A stretch of 64,000 nucleotides of DNA from Candidatus Phytoplasma meliae (GCF_016876135.2 NZ_JACAOD020000006.1:4210-68209), one strand, 5' to 3'. Shown: positions 17,482 to 27,749, numbered from the stretch's first letter. Notes: generated from the letters alone by a model not told the origin. Translations and numbers: made by a program.

Positions 17482-19101
17482 TTATTTTTTTAAACTAACT
17501 ATTTCATTAAAAATAAGTTTTTGTTCTTTTGCTTGCGTCAACATAAAAAAACCTTGTCTTAAAAATTGTAATTTAATATCTAAAACCATTTTTTGTAAGC
17601 TTTTTTCGACAAAACCTTGCTTGATTTGCCAAGAGTTATCATTAAAATCACCATTTTCTGTTAAAAGAGGAGTAAAAAAATTAAAAGTACTTGGAAAAGC
17701 AGTAGTTGCTTCTACAAAATGAATAGTACCATTAGGTTTTCTTTCTTTAAAGCCGCTACCACTTTGAGTTTTGAAATCATATGTTGCCAAAACTTCAATC
17801 ACTTCTCCTTGATCATTTTTAATAACATCACAAGCTTTAATAAAATAAGCATGAAAAAGACGAACTTCTTCTCCTAAAGTTAATTTTTTATATTTTAAAT
17901 CAGGTTTAACAACCGCAAAATCATCTTTTTCAATATATAAATGACGAGAAAAATAAATAATTCTTGTTTGAAGATGATTGGAATTTTTAGGATAAAAAGG
18001 GGCTTTTAATTTTTCTATTTTATTTTCAGGATAATTGATAATTGTTACTTTTAAAGGGTTAATAACTGCCATTCTTGGTAAAGCTTGAGAATATAAATCA
18101 TTGCGAATAAAAGATTCTAACATTTCCTTTTTCATTTGTGAATTAACTTTGGATAATCCTGTTTCTAAAACAAAATTTTTAATTGCTTGAGGAGGATAAC
18201 CTCTTTTGCTAATCCCCGATAAAGTAGGCATTCTAGGATCATCCCAACCAGTAACTATTTCCTTGTCCACCAATTCTTTTAAGTATCTTTTACTCATTAA
18301 AGTTTGGGTTAAATTAAGACGTCCGAATTCAATTTGACGTGGAACATGCTTTACTTGCGTTTCTTTGATAACCCAATCATATAAAGGACGATGATCTTCA
18401 AATTCTAAAGAACACAAAGAATGAGAAATATTTTCAAAAGAATCTTCTAAAGGGTGAGCATAATCGTAAGTAGGGAAAATATGCCAACGTTCTTGTTTCA
18501 AAGTAACAGCTGAAAGAATGCGGTAAAGGACTGGATCTCTTAAATTAAGATTTGGGCTTCCCATATCAATTTTAGCTCGCAAAACTTTACTACCATCGTA
18601 AAATTGCCCTGCTACCATTTTTTCAAAAAGAGTTATATTTTCTTCAATGCTACGATTACGATAAGGGGAATCGGTTCCTTTTTCCAACAAAGTACCTCTT
18701 GATTTGGTAATTTGTTCAGCAGTAAGGTCATCAACATAAGCCTTACCTTGTTTAATCAAAAAAAGAGCTTTTTGATACATTAACGCAAAATAATCAGAAG
18801 CAAAGGAAATACGATCAGGTTGATACCCTAACCATTGAATATCTTTTAAAATAGCATCTACATAAATTTGTTTTTCTTTAGAGGGGTTAGTATCATCATA
18901 ACGTAAAAGGGTTTTGCCTTGAAAATATTTGGCTAATTCGAAATTAATAATAATGGCGCGCGCATGTCCTAAATGTAAAAATCCATTTGGTTCAGGAGGA
19001 AAACGGGTAATAATTTTAGTATATTTCCTTTGTTCCAAATCTTTTTGAATAATGGTCTTGATAAAATTAGAAGTTTGTTTCATTTTTGCTGTCTTTAACA
19101 T
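17482..19101 (-). CDS. glnS: Glutaminyl-tRNA synthetase
   Basis: Class I synthetase charging tRNA-Gln directly. 539 residues: HIGH-type motif PPEPNGFLHLGHARAI near residue 36, GWDDPRMPTLSGISKRGY, KMSKS-type LMSKRYLKELV, and the C-terminal double beta-barrel anticodon domain (IEKDDFAVVKPDLKYKKLTLGEEVRL). PPEPNG rather than APSPTG separates GlnRS from GluRS, and a separate gltX lies at 49.3-50.6 kb. Most mollicutes lack GlnRS and make Gln-tRNA by GatCAB amidation, so this gene probably came by transfer. AAGGA lies ten bases before the ATG at 19101. Confidence 0.94.
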   Translation of the reverse strand: MLKTAKMKQTSNFIKTIIQKDLEQRKYTKIITRFPPEPNGFLHLGHARAIIINFELAKYFQGKTLLRYDDTNPSKEKQIYVDAILKDIQWLGYQPDRISFASDYFALMYQKALFLIKQGKAYVDDLTAEQITKSRGTLLEKGTDSPYRNRSIEENITLFEKMVAGQFYDGSKVLRAKIDMGSPNLNLRDPVLYRILSAVTLKQERWHIFPTYDYAHPLEDSFENISHSLCSLEFEDHRPLYDWVIKETQVKHVPRQIEFGRLNLTQTLMSKRYLKELVDKEIVTGWDDPRMPTLSGISKRGYPPQAIKNFVLETGLSKVNSQMKKEMLESFIRNDLYSQALPRMAVINPLKVTIINYPENKIEKLKAPFYPKNSNHLQTRIIYFSRHLYIEKDDFAVVKPDLKYKKLTLGEEVRLFHAYFIKACDVIKNDQGEVIEVLATYDFKTQSGSGFKERKPNGTIHFVEATTAFPSTFNFFTPLLTENGDFNDNSWQIKQGFVEKSLQKMVLDIKLQFLRQGFFMLTQAKEQKLIFNEIVSLKK

Positions 19102-19662
19102 TGCTTTTGTATCCTTATCTTATTTTTTAATTTGATATTATTTGATATTGTTTCTTATCAACATATATGAACATAATATATGTACATATATTTAGCTATT
19201 TTAATGTTTTTATTATTATTGCTTATTATTTTATTTCATTTTATTTCATTTACAAATAAACTTTTTGGCTGTAAATCAACTTGGCTTTTTTGATAAATGA
19301 ACTTCATACACTTCACTTTGGAAGTAAAAAGCACAACAATTACAACAAATTACACCAAAACATGAAATAAATTTTAATTATTTGATTATTTAACCATTGA
19401 ATTGTTTCTTAATTATTAACTTTTATTAATTTTGTACAGTTCATTTTTGTATACATGAACCATCAACTTTTATGTGCTTTTCAAATATGCGATAAAGAGT
19501 TTTTATTTTACTTTTTTTACTAATTGCATAATTTTAAACAATTGCGCTCATATAACAGCAAAATCAAAAATTTAAAATCACTCTAATAAAGATTTTATCA
19601 AAAGAACCAAACGAAAGTAAAAAATTATCTAATTATTGAAAAAAATAAACGAAAAAACCTCA

Positions 19663-19690
19663 CTCAGTTAGGCCAAAAAGTTAGACTTTT
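19663..19690 (+). repeat. Dispersed intergenic motif, copy 2 of 3
   Basis: CTCAGTTAGGCCAAAAAG followed by TTAGACTTTT; differs from copy 1 (2672-2703) by two substitutions and a one-base deletion. Confidence 0.8.
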
Positions 19691-19737
19691 AGACAAGTTA
19701 ATTAGACAAGTTAAAGAAAAAGCAAAGAAAATGAAAA

Positions 19738-19766
19738 AAGCCAAACCGTTTTTAGCAGTTTGGCTT
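19738..19766. terminator. Terminator-like hairpin in a divergent spacer
   Basis: AAGCCAAAC pairs perfectly with GTTTGGCTT across an 11-base loop. T-rich sequence follows on both strands. Since glnS and argS diverge from this region, neither needs a terminator here; it may belong to a small transcript or a lost gene. Confidence 0.65.
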
Positions 19767-19776
19767 ATTTTTTTAA

Positions 19777-19796
19777 AGTTTAAAATTAATTGTATG
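19777..19796 (+). repeat. 20-base core shared with 39783-39802
   Basis: AGTTTAAAATTAATTGTATG is identical at both sites, and similarity continues on both sides (T-run before; ATCGTTCT and a pyrimidine-rich stretch after). Confidence 0.8.
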
Positions 19797-19862
19797 TTTT
19801 TTATCGTTCTCTTTAACTTTCATATTAAAAAACAAAAAACAATCTTAAAAACATTAAAAAAA

Positions 19863-19871
19863 TGCTATAAT
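19863..19871 (+). promoter_or_regulatory. Extended -10 promoter of argS
   Basis: TGCTATAAT; TATAAT at 19866-19871, about 58 bases before the argS start. The -35 region is weak, as expected for an extended -10 promoter. Confidence 0.7.
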
Positions 19872-19928
19872 ACTTTTATAATCTTTTAAAAGGTTAAACA
19901 AAAAAACAAAATAAGGAGAACTATCAAA

Positions 19929-21602
19929 TTGTTTTTGGAAGCTATCAAAATTAAAATAGAAAATGTTATTGAAACAACTTTAAACCAAAAAGTTAATTTA
20001 AAAGAGCAAATCGAGAATTTGGACTTTGATTTCTCCCTTCCTTTATTTATGTATGCCAAAAAACAACAAACTAATCTTTTTCTTATTTTTCAAAATATTA
20101 AAAAAACATTAACTACTATTTTAGAAATAGAAAAAATAATGTTTTTAAATGGGTTTTTAAATATTAAACTTCAAAGAATGCTTTTATCACAAAAGATTTT
20201 ATTACATATTAACCAATTAAAACATAATTATGGTAATCAAAAAACTAATCATCAAACAGTAGTTATTGATTATTCTTCTCCCAATATTGCTAAAAATTTT
20301 TCTGTTGGTCACCTTCGTTCTACTGTTATCGGTAATGCTTTAAAAAATCTTTATCAAAAATTAGGTTTTAAAGTAATAGGGGTTAATCATTTAGGAGATT
20401 GGGGAACTCAATTTGGAAAAATGATTGTAGCATATCAGCTATGGGGAGATAAAAAAAAAATCACCAAAGACCCCATTAATGAATTGCAAAAACTTTATGT
20501 TTTATTTCACGAAAAAGCCCAAGAAGATAAAACTTTAAATGATCAAGCCAATGATGCTTTTTTACAATTGGAAAAACAAAATCCCAAGTATTTAGCATTA
20601 TGGAGTTGGTTTCGCAAAGTTTCTTTGCAAGAATTTTATAAAATATATAATATTTTAGGTATTTCTTTTGATTTTTGCTTAGGAGAATCATTTTATAATG
20701 ATAAAATTGATGATCTTTTCAAAGAGTTGCAACAAAAAAAACTTTTAAAACAAGAAGATCAAGTACTTTTAATAGAATTAGACCGATTACCTCCTGGATT
20801 AGTTAAAAAAACTAATGGTAGTACTTTATATTTAACCCGCGACTTAACTGCTTTTAAATATCGTTATGATGTTTATAATTGTCAAAGTATTTTATATGTT
20901 GTAGGAAATGAACAAAAACTTTATTTTAAACAATTGGATCAAGTTATTAAAAAAATGGGATATCGAGATATTGCAATTGAAAATATTAATTTTGGTTTAG
21001 TTTTGATGAATGGTAAAAAAATTTCAACTAGACATCATCAATTTACTCCTTTAATTAAGGTCATTCAAGAAGCAACTATTTTAGCTAAAAAAATTATTCA
21101 AGAAAAAAATCCTAATTTAGTTAATATTGATGAAATTGCTCAAAAAATAGCTGTTGGAGCCATTATTTTTAATGATCTTAAAAATGATCGTCATTTAGAT
21201 ATTGATTTTAATCTTCAAAATATTTTACAATTTAAGGGACAAACAGGGCCTTATTTACAATATACAGCTACTCGTTTAAATTCACTTTTGCAAAAAGAAA
21301 CCATTGATCTTAATCTAATTAATCCAAGTATCTATCAACAAGATCATTATTTTATATTAATTAAGTTATTAGATCATTTCCCTATTATTTTGAAAAAAAG
21401 TCAACAAGAAAAAATGCCTAGTATTTTAGCAAGGTATATTATTAAATTAACTCAAAATGTTAATTTTTTATATTCGCAAGAAAAAATTTTAACTACTAAC
21501 GAAAATATTAAAAATACTAACCTTTTATTAATTAGGGATGTTTTAGTTGTTATTCAAGAAAGTTTAAATATTTTAGGAGTTCCTTTTTTAGAAAACATGT
21601 AG
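19929..21602 (+). CDS. argS: Arginyl-tRNA synthetase
   Basis: Class I synthetase for tRNA-Arg. 557 residues: N-terminal Add1 domain, the HIGH-type SPNIAKNFSVGHLRST near residues 117-132, LGDWGTQFGK, GLVLMNGKKISTR in place of KMSKS (normal for ArgRS) and QFKGQTGPYLQYTATRL, with an all-helical C-terminal anticodon domain ending LGVPFLENM. Start is TTG, with AAGGAG about ten bases upstream; the first ATG is far inside the Add1 domain. Monocistronic, followed by an AT-only palindrome and tRNA-Leu. Confidence 0.97.
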   Translation: MFLEAIKIKIENVIETTLNQKVNLKEQIENLDFDFSLPLFMYAKKQQTNLFLIFQNIKKTLTTILEIEKIMFLNGFLNIKLQRMLLSQKILLHINQLKHNYGNQKTNHQTVVIDYSSPNIAKNFSVGHLRSTVIGNALKNLYQKLGFKVIGVNHLGDWGTQFGKMIVAYQLWGDKKKITKDPINELQKLYVLFHEKAQEDKTLNDQANDAFLQLEKQNPKYLALWSWFRKVSLQEFYKIYNILGISFDFCLGESFYNDKIDDLFKELQQKKLLKQEDQVLLIELDRLPPGLVKKTNGSTLYLTRDLTAFKYRYDVYNCQSILYVVGNEQKLYFKQLDQVIKKMGYRDIAIENINFGLVLMNGKKISTRHHQFTPLIKVIQEATILAKKIIQEKNPNLVNIDEIAQKIAVGAIIFNDLKNDRHLDIDFNLQNILQFKGQTGPYLQYTATRLNSLLQKETIDLNLINPSIYQQDHYFILIKLLDHFPIILKKSQQEKMPSILARYIIKLTQNVNFLYSQEKILTTNENIKNTNLLLIRDVLVVIQESLNILGVPFLENM

Positions 21603-21645
21603 TTATTATATTAGATAATATCGCTTTGTTTCTAAAAAAGCAAAA

Positions 21646-21675
21646 AATATTTTTTTATTTAAATAAAAAAATATT
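21646..21675. terminator. A/T-only palindrome downstream of argS
   Basis: A perfect 30-base palindrome of A and T with T7 and A7 runs. It may act as a weak terminator for argS. Confidence 0.45.
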
Positions 21676-21692
21676 CTATAAATTAAAATTCT

Positions 21693-21701
21693 TGATATAA
21701 T
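21693..21701 (+). promoter_or_regulatory. Extended -10 promoter of tRNA-Leu
   Basis: TGATATAAT, ending 30 bases before the tRNA gene. Confidence 0.6.
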
Positions 21702-21731
21702 ATATGAGTATGATTTTTTATTATTTTTGAA

Positions 21732-21816
21732 GCTGATGTGGCGGAATGGTAGACGCACTTGACTCAAAATCAAGCGAGTAACCCTCATGTCGGTTCAAGT
21801 CCGACCATCAGTACCA
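21732..21816 (+). tRNA. tRNA-Leu (anticodon CAA)
   Basis: 85 bases with encoded CCA. Acceptor stem GCTGATG/CATCAGT (first pair G-U), anticodon stem CTTGA/TCAAG with loop CTCAAAA, class II variable arm GAG...CTC, T loop GGTTCAAGTCC. Reads UUG. Followed by a terminator. Confidence 0.97.
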
Positions 21817-21853
21817 TAATTTTAATTATTATCTCTATATATCCCTATAAAAT

Positions 21854-21900
21854 AACAAATAAAAAACCACGTGAGGTTTCCATGTGGTTTTTTATTTGTT
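21854..21900 (+). terminator. Terminator after tRNA-Leu
   Basis: A 17-bp perfect stem, AACAAATAAAAAACCAC with its complement, around a 13-base loop, with T-rich exit. Separates tRNA-Leu from polC. Confidence 0.88.
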
Positions 21901-21977
21901 TTATTTCTTTTAAAACAAATATTCTTTTAACTTTATCTTTAACATTTTTTTATCCAATTAATTAGGTGGTATTTGAT

Positions 21978-24900
21978 ATGTTTATCAACGCATTCGAACA
22001 ATTTATAAAAGAAAAAGGATTTGATAAAAATTATTTTCAAAAACCTCAATTAAAAAAAGTTTTCATCTTGGCTAATGAAAATACATGGAGATTACACATT
22101 ACTTTTCAACATTTACTTTTAATTTCTGATTTATCAACTTTTTTAGAAAAATTAACTCAATTTTTACAAACAAAATATCAAAAAAAAGCACAAGAAATAG
22201 TTGGTGTTAAAAGCATTGATATTAAAAATATTAATATTGAATATTATCTAAATTTTGAAAAATTAGATTATTTAACATCTTTAGGACCTAGTTATTATCG
22301 TTATATGATATCACAAGCTAAATTAAAAGAAAAATATTTAGATTTAGATTTTTTTGATTATGACAATTATCAAATTAGTTTTTGTGATGAACAGTTTATC
22401 ATTACTGTTGATTCTGAGTCTTTTTGGGTTGCCAAAGAAAAAATACCTTTTTTAAAAGATTTTTTGGCGCGTTTTTACGGATTAAAAAATAAGGTGGTAA
22501 TAAAAAAAAATGATCAAATTACACCAATTTCTAAAAATCAATTATCATATCATATCAATAAACTAAAAGATAATCAGCAAGAAACTTTTGCATCACCAAA
22601 AGAAGCAAAAAATGAATTTAACATGGAATCACCAAATAAATATCAAAAATCTTTTAATAATGCTAAAAATTATCAAATCAAAGACCTTCCTAAAAATGAA
22701 CAAGAATTGAAAGAATTTAAAGAACAAAATCCTAATACTAATATTATTTTGCAAGGATATTTATCACAAGATATTAAAGAAATTAATTTTCGTAAATATT
22801 CTAAATACAAAGAAAATCAATATTTTTTTTTCAGTTGTGTTTTAGAAGAAAATCACGGCTTTTCAATAGAAGATAGAGATGCTATTTTAGTTAAAAAAAT
22901 AGTTACGAAACCAGAAAAAGAGCATTTGCTTCATCAAAATTTACAAACTGGACAATTATTTAAAATAAAAGCTAAAATGAAACATAGTGTTTGGGATGAT
23001 GTTCATTTAATGATTCAAGAATATGAAATTTTATCTTCCAATAAAACTTTATTCCCTATTAGACAAGATCATGGCATCCAAGGCGAAAAAAGAATTGAAT
23101 TTCACGTTCACACTAAGATGTCTAATCTAGATGCTATTAATAGCGCTAAAGAATATTTACAAATAGCTGAATCATGGGGCCATAAGGCTATTGCTTTTAC
23201 AGATCATAGTGGTATTTATGCTTATCCTGAGATTTATAAATTTTCAAAAAATAAAAAAATAAAACCTGTTTATGGTTTAGAAATTGATTTTATCGAAGAA
23301 AAACCCCTTTATATCACTAATCAAGTAGAAGATAATTTAACTTATGATTTTAATTTACAAGAAGCTACTTATGTGGTGTTTGACTTGGAAACAACTGGTT
23401 TTTCTAGTATTCGTGATAAAATAATTGAGATCGCTGGAGTCAAAATACATCGAGGACAAAAAATAGCAGAATTCGAAGCTTTTATTGATCCACAAGAAAA
23501 ATTAACTCCTACTATTATCAATATCACCAATATTACAGACGAAATGTTAGCAGGGCAACAAACTATTGATCAAGTGCTCCCTAATTTTTTAAAATTCATT
23601 GAAAATTGTGTTTTAGTTGCTCATAATAGTAAGTTTGATATGACTTTTTTAAAAGAAAAAATGAAAGAATTGAATTTAGCATTTAAACCTCAGCCAGTAA
23701 TTGATACTATGGGGTTATCACAAAGCTATTTTAGTAAATTTTTAAAATATTTTACTTTAAAAAGATTAGCTCAAGTTTTCAAAGTTAAAATGGAAAGTCA
23801 TCACCGAGCTTTGTCTGATGCTAAAGCTACGGCTGAAGTTTTTATTAAAATGATTGACCAATTGAGCGATCCTAAAAAAGACCCTCAAAATTTAGTAATT
23901 ACTAATTTTTTTGATTTACAAGATCCTGTTGATCCTAAATATGAAAGACCTTATCATATTAATATTTTAGTAGCTAATCAAAAAGGTTATCGCCATTTAT
24001 TTGAATTGTTAAGCAATGCTTTAACTGATAATTTTCATAAAATCCCTCGCGTTTCAAAGTCTGTTTTAGCAAAATATCGTGAAGGGCTTTTAGTAGGTAG
24101 TGGTTGTTATAATAGTAATATTTTCGAAATTGCTTTAAATTCTAATATTGATAATTTAAAACAAGCTATTTCTTTTTATGATTATATCGAAGTGCAACCT
24201 CCGCAAGCCTATAAACATTTAATTCATGAATTAGGCCTTAAAGGTCAACAAATTATCGAAACAACTTTAATTAAAATTATTGAAGAAACTAAAAAACAAG
24301 GAAAATTAATTATTGCCACAGGAGATGTTCATTATCTTCATCCTTGGGAAAAAGATTATCGCGAAATTTATATTAGTGCTAAATTAGTAGGTGGCGGTTT
24401 ACACAAATTATCTAAATATAGTAATCATTATTTGCCCGACAATCACCTTTTAACTACTGCTGAAATGTTTGATGCTTTTAAGTTTTTGCAAAATAATGAT
24501 TTAGCTTATGAAATTACTATTGGCAATACTCATTTGCTTAACGATAAAATTGAAAGAGTTGAAGCCTTTAATGACAAGCTTCTTTCTTTGCAAGATAACA
24601 CTTTTGAGCACACTTTAAAAATACCAAGCATTAAAAAAGAAATTAAAAAGTTAGTAATGGCAAAAGTTAAACAATTATACGGTCGCAAACCTCATCCTTT
24701 GATTAAAAAAAGATTACAACAAGAATTAAAAAGTATTTTAGGAGATGATAATAATCCTACAAGTAATCAAAAAATTGCTCCAATTTACTATTTGTCTCAT
24801 TTATTAGTGAAGAAATCTTTAGAAGATGGTTATTTAGTAGGATCTCGAGGTTCTATTGGCTCTTCTTTAGTAGCAACTATGTTAGAAATAACCGAAATTA

Positions 24901-26618
24901 ACCCCTTAAAGCCTCATTATCGTTGTCCTCGATGTTGTTATACCATTATGAAAATGAAACCAGAAGAAAAAACCAAATATGGAAACCCTAAAGATCAAAG
25001 TTATTATGAATCTTTAGACAAAGTTTTTTCAGGATATGATTTAGAAAACAGAGAATGCCCTGAATGCCAAACCGTGTTTCAAAAAGATGGCCATGATATC
25101 CCTTTTGAAACCTTTTTAGGTTTTGAAGGAAATAAAACTCCTGATATTGATCTAAATTTTGCAGGAGATTATCAAAGCCAAGCTCATAATTATATTAAAT
25201 ATTTAATTGGCGAAAATTATGCTTTCCGAGCTGGAACAATCCAAACTATTGCTAATCGAAATGCTTATGGTTATGTAATGGGATTTTTAGAAAATAAATC
25301 TTTTAAATGGCGTAAACATAAAATATCTCAAATTGCTAATAAAATTGAAGGTGTAAAACGCTCAACAGGACAACATCCAGGGGGGATAGTGATTGTGCCA
25401 CCTGGACATAGCATTTATGAAATTACACCAATCCAGTATCCAGCTAATGATACTTCTTCCCAATGGAAAACTACTCATTTTGATTATCATTCTTTTGAAC
25501 AAAATCTTTTTAAATTAGATATTTTAGGACACGATGATCCTATGATGATTAAATTTTTAATGGATTATGTCAAACAAGATCCCAACGATTTCCCCTTTCG
25601 AAAAGCCCAAGATATTCCTTTAGATGATCCTCAAGTATATGAATTATTTTCTAATGATTTTAAAGACAACAACATTATTGTTGATTCTTTAGGGATTCCT
25701 GAATTTGGAACTTTTTTTGTTAAGCAGATGTTAAAAGATATCAAAAGCATCAAAAACAATGACGAGACACCTATTAAAATTAATTTTGCTGCTTTAGTTA
25801 AAATTTCAGGACTTTCTCATGGAACTGATGTTTGGCATCAAAATGCAAAAGATGCTATCAATAAAACAGGTGATTTTAAGAAATACCAAGATGAAAATAT
25901 TTCCTTTAATGATATTATTGGTTGTCGTGATGATATTATGTTGCAATTACAAGAAAAAGGGATCAAACCTTTAAAAGCTTTTAATATTATGGAATTTATC
26001 CGCAAAGGACAACCACAAAATGATTTTAAAACATGGCAAATTTATCAAAAAGAAATGCAAGGTATCATTGAAGATTGGTATATGGAATCAGCTTTTAGAA
26101 TTAAATATTTATTCCCTAAAGCTCACGCCACCGCTTATGTGATTATGGCCTTAAGAATTGCTTGGTTTAAAGTTCATAAACCTTTGCTTTTTTATAGTGG
26201 CTATTTTTCTAAACGCACTGAACACTTTGATCATCAAACCATGGTTAGCAATGATGTTTCCTTAATTGAAGAAGAAATAGAAAAATTAAATAAATTAAAA
26301 ACTAGCAAAAAAATAAAAGCTAAAGATGAAATTTTAATCAATACATTAAAAATAACTAAAGAAATGTTACAACGCGGTTTTAAATTTTTAAGTGTTGATT
26401 TTAATAAATCCGATATTAGTATTTTTAAAATAGAAAATAATAACTATTTAAGAATGCCTTTGCTTGCCCTTGATGGTTTAGGGAAGATCGCAGCTAATAA
26501 AATTATCGAAGCGCGAAAAGAAAAGCCTTTTACCAAAGATGATTTCCGCATTCGTTCTAAAATCAATAAAACTATTTTTGAACAAATCACTAAAGAGCAT
26601 CTTTTAGATTCCTTGTAA
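21978..26618 (+). CDS. polC: DNA polymerase III alpha subunit, Gram-positive PolC type
   Basis: Replicative polymerase with built-in proofreading. About 1546 residues in PolC order: N-terminal domain and OB fold, PHP domain starting IEFHVHTKMSNLDAI (about residue 375), DEDD exonuclease with VFDLETTGF (about 468), AHNSKFDMTFL and HRALSDAKAT inserted in the PHP domain, zinc finger CPRCC...CPECQ, palm with DGYLVGSRGSIGSS and TPDIDLNF, and a C-terminal helix-hairpin-helix LDGLGKIAANKIIEA. The ATG at 21978 is nine bases after AGGTGG; a GTG at 21966 is in the site itself. PolC marks Firmicutes and mollicutes. Confidence 0.98.
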   Translation: MFINAFEQFIKEKGFDKNYFQKPQLKKVFILANENTWRLHITFQHLLLISDLSTFLEKLTQFLQTKYQKKAQEIVGVKSIDIKNINIEYYLNFEKLDYLTSLGPSYYRYMISQAKLKEKYLDLDFFDYDNYQISFCDEQFIITVDSESFWVAKEKIPFLKDFLARFYGLKNKVVIKKNDQITPISKNQLSYHINKLKDNQQETFASPKEAKNEFNMESPNKYQKSFNNAKNYQIKDLPKNEQELKEFKEQNPNTNIILQGYLSQDIKEINFRKYSKYKENQYFFFSCVLEENHGFSIEDRDAILVKKIVTKPEKEHLLHQNLQTGQLFKIKAKMKHSVWDDVHLMIQEYEILSSNKTLFPIRQDHGIQGEKRIEFHVHTKMSNLDAINSAKEYLQIAESWGHKAIAFTDHSGIYAYPEIYKFSKNKKIKPVYGLEIDFIEEKPLYITNQVEDNLTYDFNLQEATYVVFDLETTGFSSIRDKIIEIAGVKIHRGQKIAEFEAFIDPQEKLTPTIINITNITDEMLAGQQTIDQVLPNFLKFIENCVLVAHNSKFDMTFLKEKMKELNLAFKPQPVIDTMGLSQSYFSKFLKYFTLKRLAQVFKVKMESHHRALSDAKATAEVFIKMIDQLSDPKKDPQNLVITNFFDLQDPVDPKYERPYHINILVANQKGYRHLFELLSNALTDNFHKIPRVSKSVLAKYREGLLVGSGCYNSNIFEIALNSNIDNLKQAISFYDYIEVQPPQAYKHLIHELGLKGQQIIETTLIKIIEETKKQGKLIIATGDVHYLHPWEKDYREIYISAKLVGGGLHKLSKYSNHYLPDNHLLTTAEMFDAFKFLQNNDLAYEITIGNTHLLNDKIERVEAFNDKLLSLQDNTFEHTLKIPSIKKEIKKLVMAKVKQLYGRKPHPLIKKRLQQELKSILGDDNNPTSNQKIAPIYYLSHLLVKKSLEDGYLVGSRGSIGSSLVATMLEITEINPLKPHYRCPRCCYTIMKMKPEEKTKYGNPKDQSYYESLDKVFSGYDLENRECPECQTVFQKDGHDIPFETFLGFEGNKTPDIDLNFAGDYQSQAHNYIKYLIGENYAFRAGTIQTIANRNAYGYVMGFLENKSFKWRKHKISQIANKIEGVKRSTGQHPGGIVIVPPGHSIYEITPIQYPANDTSSQWKTTHFDYHSFEQNLFKLDILGHDDPMMIKFLMDYVKQDPNDFPFRKAQDIPLDDPQVYELFSNDFKDNNIIVDSLGIPEFGTFFVKQMLKDIKSIKNNDETPIKINFAALVKISGLSHGTDVWHQNAKDAINKTGDFKKYQDENISFNDIIGCRDDIMLQLQEKGIKPLKAFNIMEFIRKGQPQNDFKTWQIYQKEMQGIIEDWYMESAFRIKYLFPKAHATAYVIMALRIAWFKVHKPLLFYSGYFSKRTEHFDHQTMVSNDVSLIEEEIEKLNKLKTSKKIKAKDEILINTLKITKEMLQRGFKFLSVDFNKSDISIFKIENNNYLRMPLLALDGLGKIAANKIIEARKEKPFTKDDFRIRSKINKTIFEQITKEHLLDSL

Positions 26619-26732
26619 TATGGTAGTTCAAAAAAGGGCTGCTCTTGTTGATTTATTTAATGAAAAAACGAAAAATTCCAGATGAAAAAACATCATAACA
26701 TTTTTTCAAAAACCTTAAAAGGAGAATAAAAG

Positions 26733-27740
26733 TTGACCCTAAAAAAAAGATTAGTTACAGGGATTAAACCAACAGGAGATTTAACTTTAGGTAATTATAT
26801 TGGCGTGTTACAACCTTTGCTTGATTTGCAAAAAAATTTAAAAAATTTTGATTTTTATCTTTTTATAGCTGATTTACACGCTCTTACTTTTTACCAAGAT
26901 CCGCAAAAACTTAAAAAAACAATTAAAGAAGTAGCTGCTCTTTATTTAGCAACAGGGTTAAATGTTGATAAAATCAACTTATTTATTCAATCAGAAGTTA
27001 TTGAGCATTCATATTTAGGTTATCTTTTAGAATGTCAATCTTACTTTAACGAACTTCAAAGAATGATTCAATATAAAGAAAAAAGTCAAATAAATCCAGA
27101 TGGAATTAGAACATCGTTATTCACTTATCCTACATTAATGGCAGCAGATATTTTAATTTATGATGCCAACTTAGTTGCTATTGGCAAAGATCAAAAACAA
27201 CATTTAGAATTAACCAAAAAAATAGCTACTAGATTTAATAATTTATATGGCAATACTTTTGCCATTCCAGAAGCTTTTTTTAATCCTTTAGGTGGAAAAA
27301 TTAAATCTTTACAAAATCCTTTAAAAAAAATGAGTAAAAGCGATACAAACAATAATAAAAATTATATTTTACTTTTAGATAAACCTGAAATAATCAAGAA
27401 AAAAATAGATCAATCTGTGACTGATTCTGAAAAGGTTATCAAATATGATCCCCAAAATAAACCAGGTATTTCAAATCTTTTAAACATTTACGCTTCTTTA
27501 AAACAAATTAGCATTTTTGAAAGTGAAAAAAAATTCCAATTATTATCTTATAAAAATTTAAAAAATGAAGTTTATGAAGCAATAATGAATATTATCATTC
27601 CTTTGCAACAAAAATTTTATCAATTAATAAACAATCCACAATTAGATTTGATTTTAAATCAAGGTGCTCAAAAAGCTCGTTTTATAGCAATTCAAAAAAT
27701 TAAAGAAGTTCAAAAAAAATTAGGAATTTCAAGGTTATAA
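26733..27740 (+). CDS. trpS: Tryptophanyl-tRNA synthetase
   Basis: Class I synthetase for tRNA-Trp. 335 residues, normal length: TGIKPTGDLTLGNYIG with the HIGH-equivalent GNYIG near residues 21-25, YPTLMAADILIYDA, VAIGKDQKQHLELT and KMSKSD near residue 204. Start is TTG with GGAGAA six to eleven bases upstream. UGA is a stop here, so a single tRNA-Trp(CCA) should suffice, unlike in mycoplasmas. Ends at the shared terminator palindrome opposite sufU. Confidence 0.97.
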   Translation: MTLKKRLVTGIKPTGDLTLGNYIGVLQPLLDLQKNLKNFDFYLFIADLHALTFYQDPQKLKKTIKEVAALYLATGLNVDKINLFIQSEVIEHSYLGYLLECQSYFNELQRMIQYKEKSQINPDGIRTSLFTYPTLMAADILIYDANLVAIGKDQKQHLELTKKIATRFNNLYGNTFAIPEAFFNPLGGKIKSLQNPLKKMSKSDTNNNKNYILLLDKPEIIKKKIDQSVTDSEKVIKYDPQNKPGISNLLNIYASLKQISIFESEKKFQLLSYKNLKNEVYEAIMNIIIPLQQKFYQLINNPQLDLILNQGAQKARFIAIQKIKEVQKKLGISRL

Positions 27741-27749
27741 ATTTAATGA

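Larger units (their letters stand above)
19102..19928. other. Divergent glnS-argS intergenic region with repeat fragments
   Basis: About 830 bases without a gene. It holds AT-rich stretches, one copy of a dispersed motif (19663-19690), a 9-bp terminator-like hairpin (19738-19766) not needed by either divergent neighbour, a block shared with 39.78 kb (19777-19796 core) and the argS promoter. The mix suggests the scar of an element or gene that has been lost. Confidence 0.6.
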
